The position numbers were made by a program, and so were the translations under genes. The notes below the pieces were generated by a model. The model searched no databases. It was not told the origin of the DNA and saw nothing but the letters and a program-made list of their open reading frames with translations. This document shows positions 5,876 to 6,250 of a stretch of DNA of 6,250 bases, one piece after another (within the stretch, counting starts at the first letter, position 1; each line of letters begins with the position of its first letter). The stretch comes from Hyphomicrobiales bacterium. Its GTDB lineage: Bacteria; Pseudomonadota; Alphaproteobacteria; Rhizobiales; Aestuariivirgaceae. Where the stretch lies: positions 1 to 6,250 of the forward strand of contig JANYGE010000305.1 of the NCBI GenBank assembly GCA_025362535.1. The letters are read 5' to 3'.

Positions 5876-6250
5876 TCCGTCAACGTCTCGATGAAGCCTT
5901 GGTCGCGCGCCAGCTTTACCCCAGCCGCGCACGGGCCCGTGATGCCATTTTGCGGGGCACAATTTTGGTGGATGGTGAACCTGCCCGCAAGCCATCGCAA
6001 ATGGTGCTGCAAGATGCAGTGTTGACCACTGCTGATGAAGCCCAGAAATATGTCTCGCGTTCAGCGCTAAAGCTTATTCATGCTTTAGATCACTTCACCA
6101 TAAATCCCGAAGGTCGCGTGTGTTTGGATATTGGCGCATCGACAGGTGGCTTCACCCAAGTGCTGCTGCAGCGCGGTGCTGAACATGTGTTCGCCATTGA
6201 TGTAGGCCACGGTCAAATGATGCTGGAAGGCCCGCGCATCACGCTGCATG
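5872..6250 (+). CDS. tlyA: TlyA-family rRNA 2'-O-methyltransferase (5' part, runs off window)
   Basis: The first 126 residues are visible, about half of a TlyA protein. Residues 3-63 form an S4 RNA-binding domain ([20 protein letters not shown] is typical). [10 protein letters not shown] segment (60-68, with the family's conserved Lys at 67) leads into the FtsJ-like methyltransferase domain, whose SAM-binding motif is [15 protein letters not shown] (85-99), followed by FAIDVGHGQ (107-115). The enzyme methylates ribose 2'-OH groups of rRNA in the mycobacterial case; the older label is haemolysin A. The GTG at 5872 is the start because it gives the standard N-terminus and overlaps the xseB stop as GTGA, implying coupled translation. 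In many alphaproteobacteria I recall dxs between xseB and tlyA; it is absent here. Confidence 0.93.
   Translation, partial: MIRQRLDEALVARQLYPSRARARDAILRGTILVDGEPARKPSQMVLQDAVLTTADEAQKYVSRSALKLIHALDHFTINPEGRVCLDIGASTGGFTQVLLQRGAEHVFAIDVGHGQMMLEGPRITLH

Overview
This 6.25 kb window is a compact block of chromosomal housekeeping genes. The organism is most probably an alphaproteobacterium. The evidence is protein character: a Sua5-type threonylcarbamoyl-AMP synthase followed by a GlcD/D2HGDH-like FAD enzyme, a class II-type HDAC-family deacetylase followed by xseB and tlyA, and an upstream region with CtrA-like TTAACC/TTAA-N7-TTAA sequences. Base composition is moderate. I see no mobile element, CRISPR array, tRNA, rRNA or phage gene.

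Layout: (1) 1-748, minus strand: the 5' part of an unrecognised small acidic protein gene, preceded by a complete Nudix hydrolase gene, with 123 bp of regulatory-looking DNA between them. (2) 766-2315, plus strand: a yedK/HMCES-type (SRAP) gene and a metallo-beta-lactamase-fold hydrolase gene joined by a TAATG stop/start. (3) 2307-4615, minus strand: sua5 followed by the FAD-linked oxidase gene, joined by an ATGA overlap; the oxidase gene converges on the metallo-hydrolase gene with a 9-bp overlap of coding ends. (4) 4662-6250, plus strand: HDAC-family gene, xseB and tlyA, joined by TAATG and GTGA overlaps; tlyA runs off the window. Only about 186 bp (215-337, 749-765, 4616-4661) are non-coding.

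How the genes may work together: the Nudix enzyme (nucleotide-type diphosphates), the SRAP protein (abasic-site crosslinking) and XseB (exonuclease VII small subunit) share a loose nucleic-acid maintenance theme. Sua5 (tRNA t6A) and TlyA (rRNA 2'-O-methylation) serve translation. The FAD oxidase and the metallo-hydrolase are metabolic enzymes of unproven substrate. These genes are mostly conserved neighbours rather than one pathway.

I did not find a convincing new multi-gene system. The most notable point is that the SRAP protein carries Arg (residue 161) where the family's active-site His is expected, while its catalytic Cys2, Asn and Glu positions are kept. Other points are a symmetric -10 element that could serve both sua5 and the deacetylase gene and leave sua5 leaderless, and a cluster of CtrA-like half-sites ahead of the partial gene.
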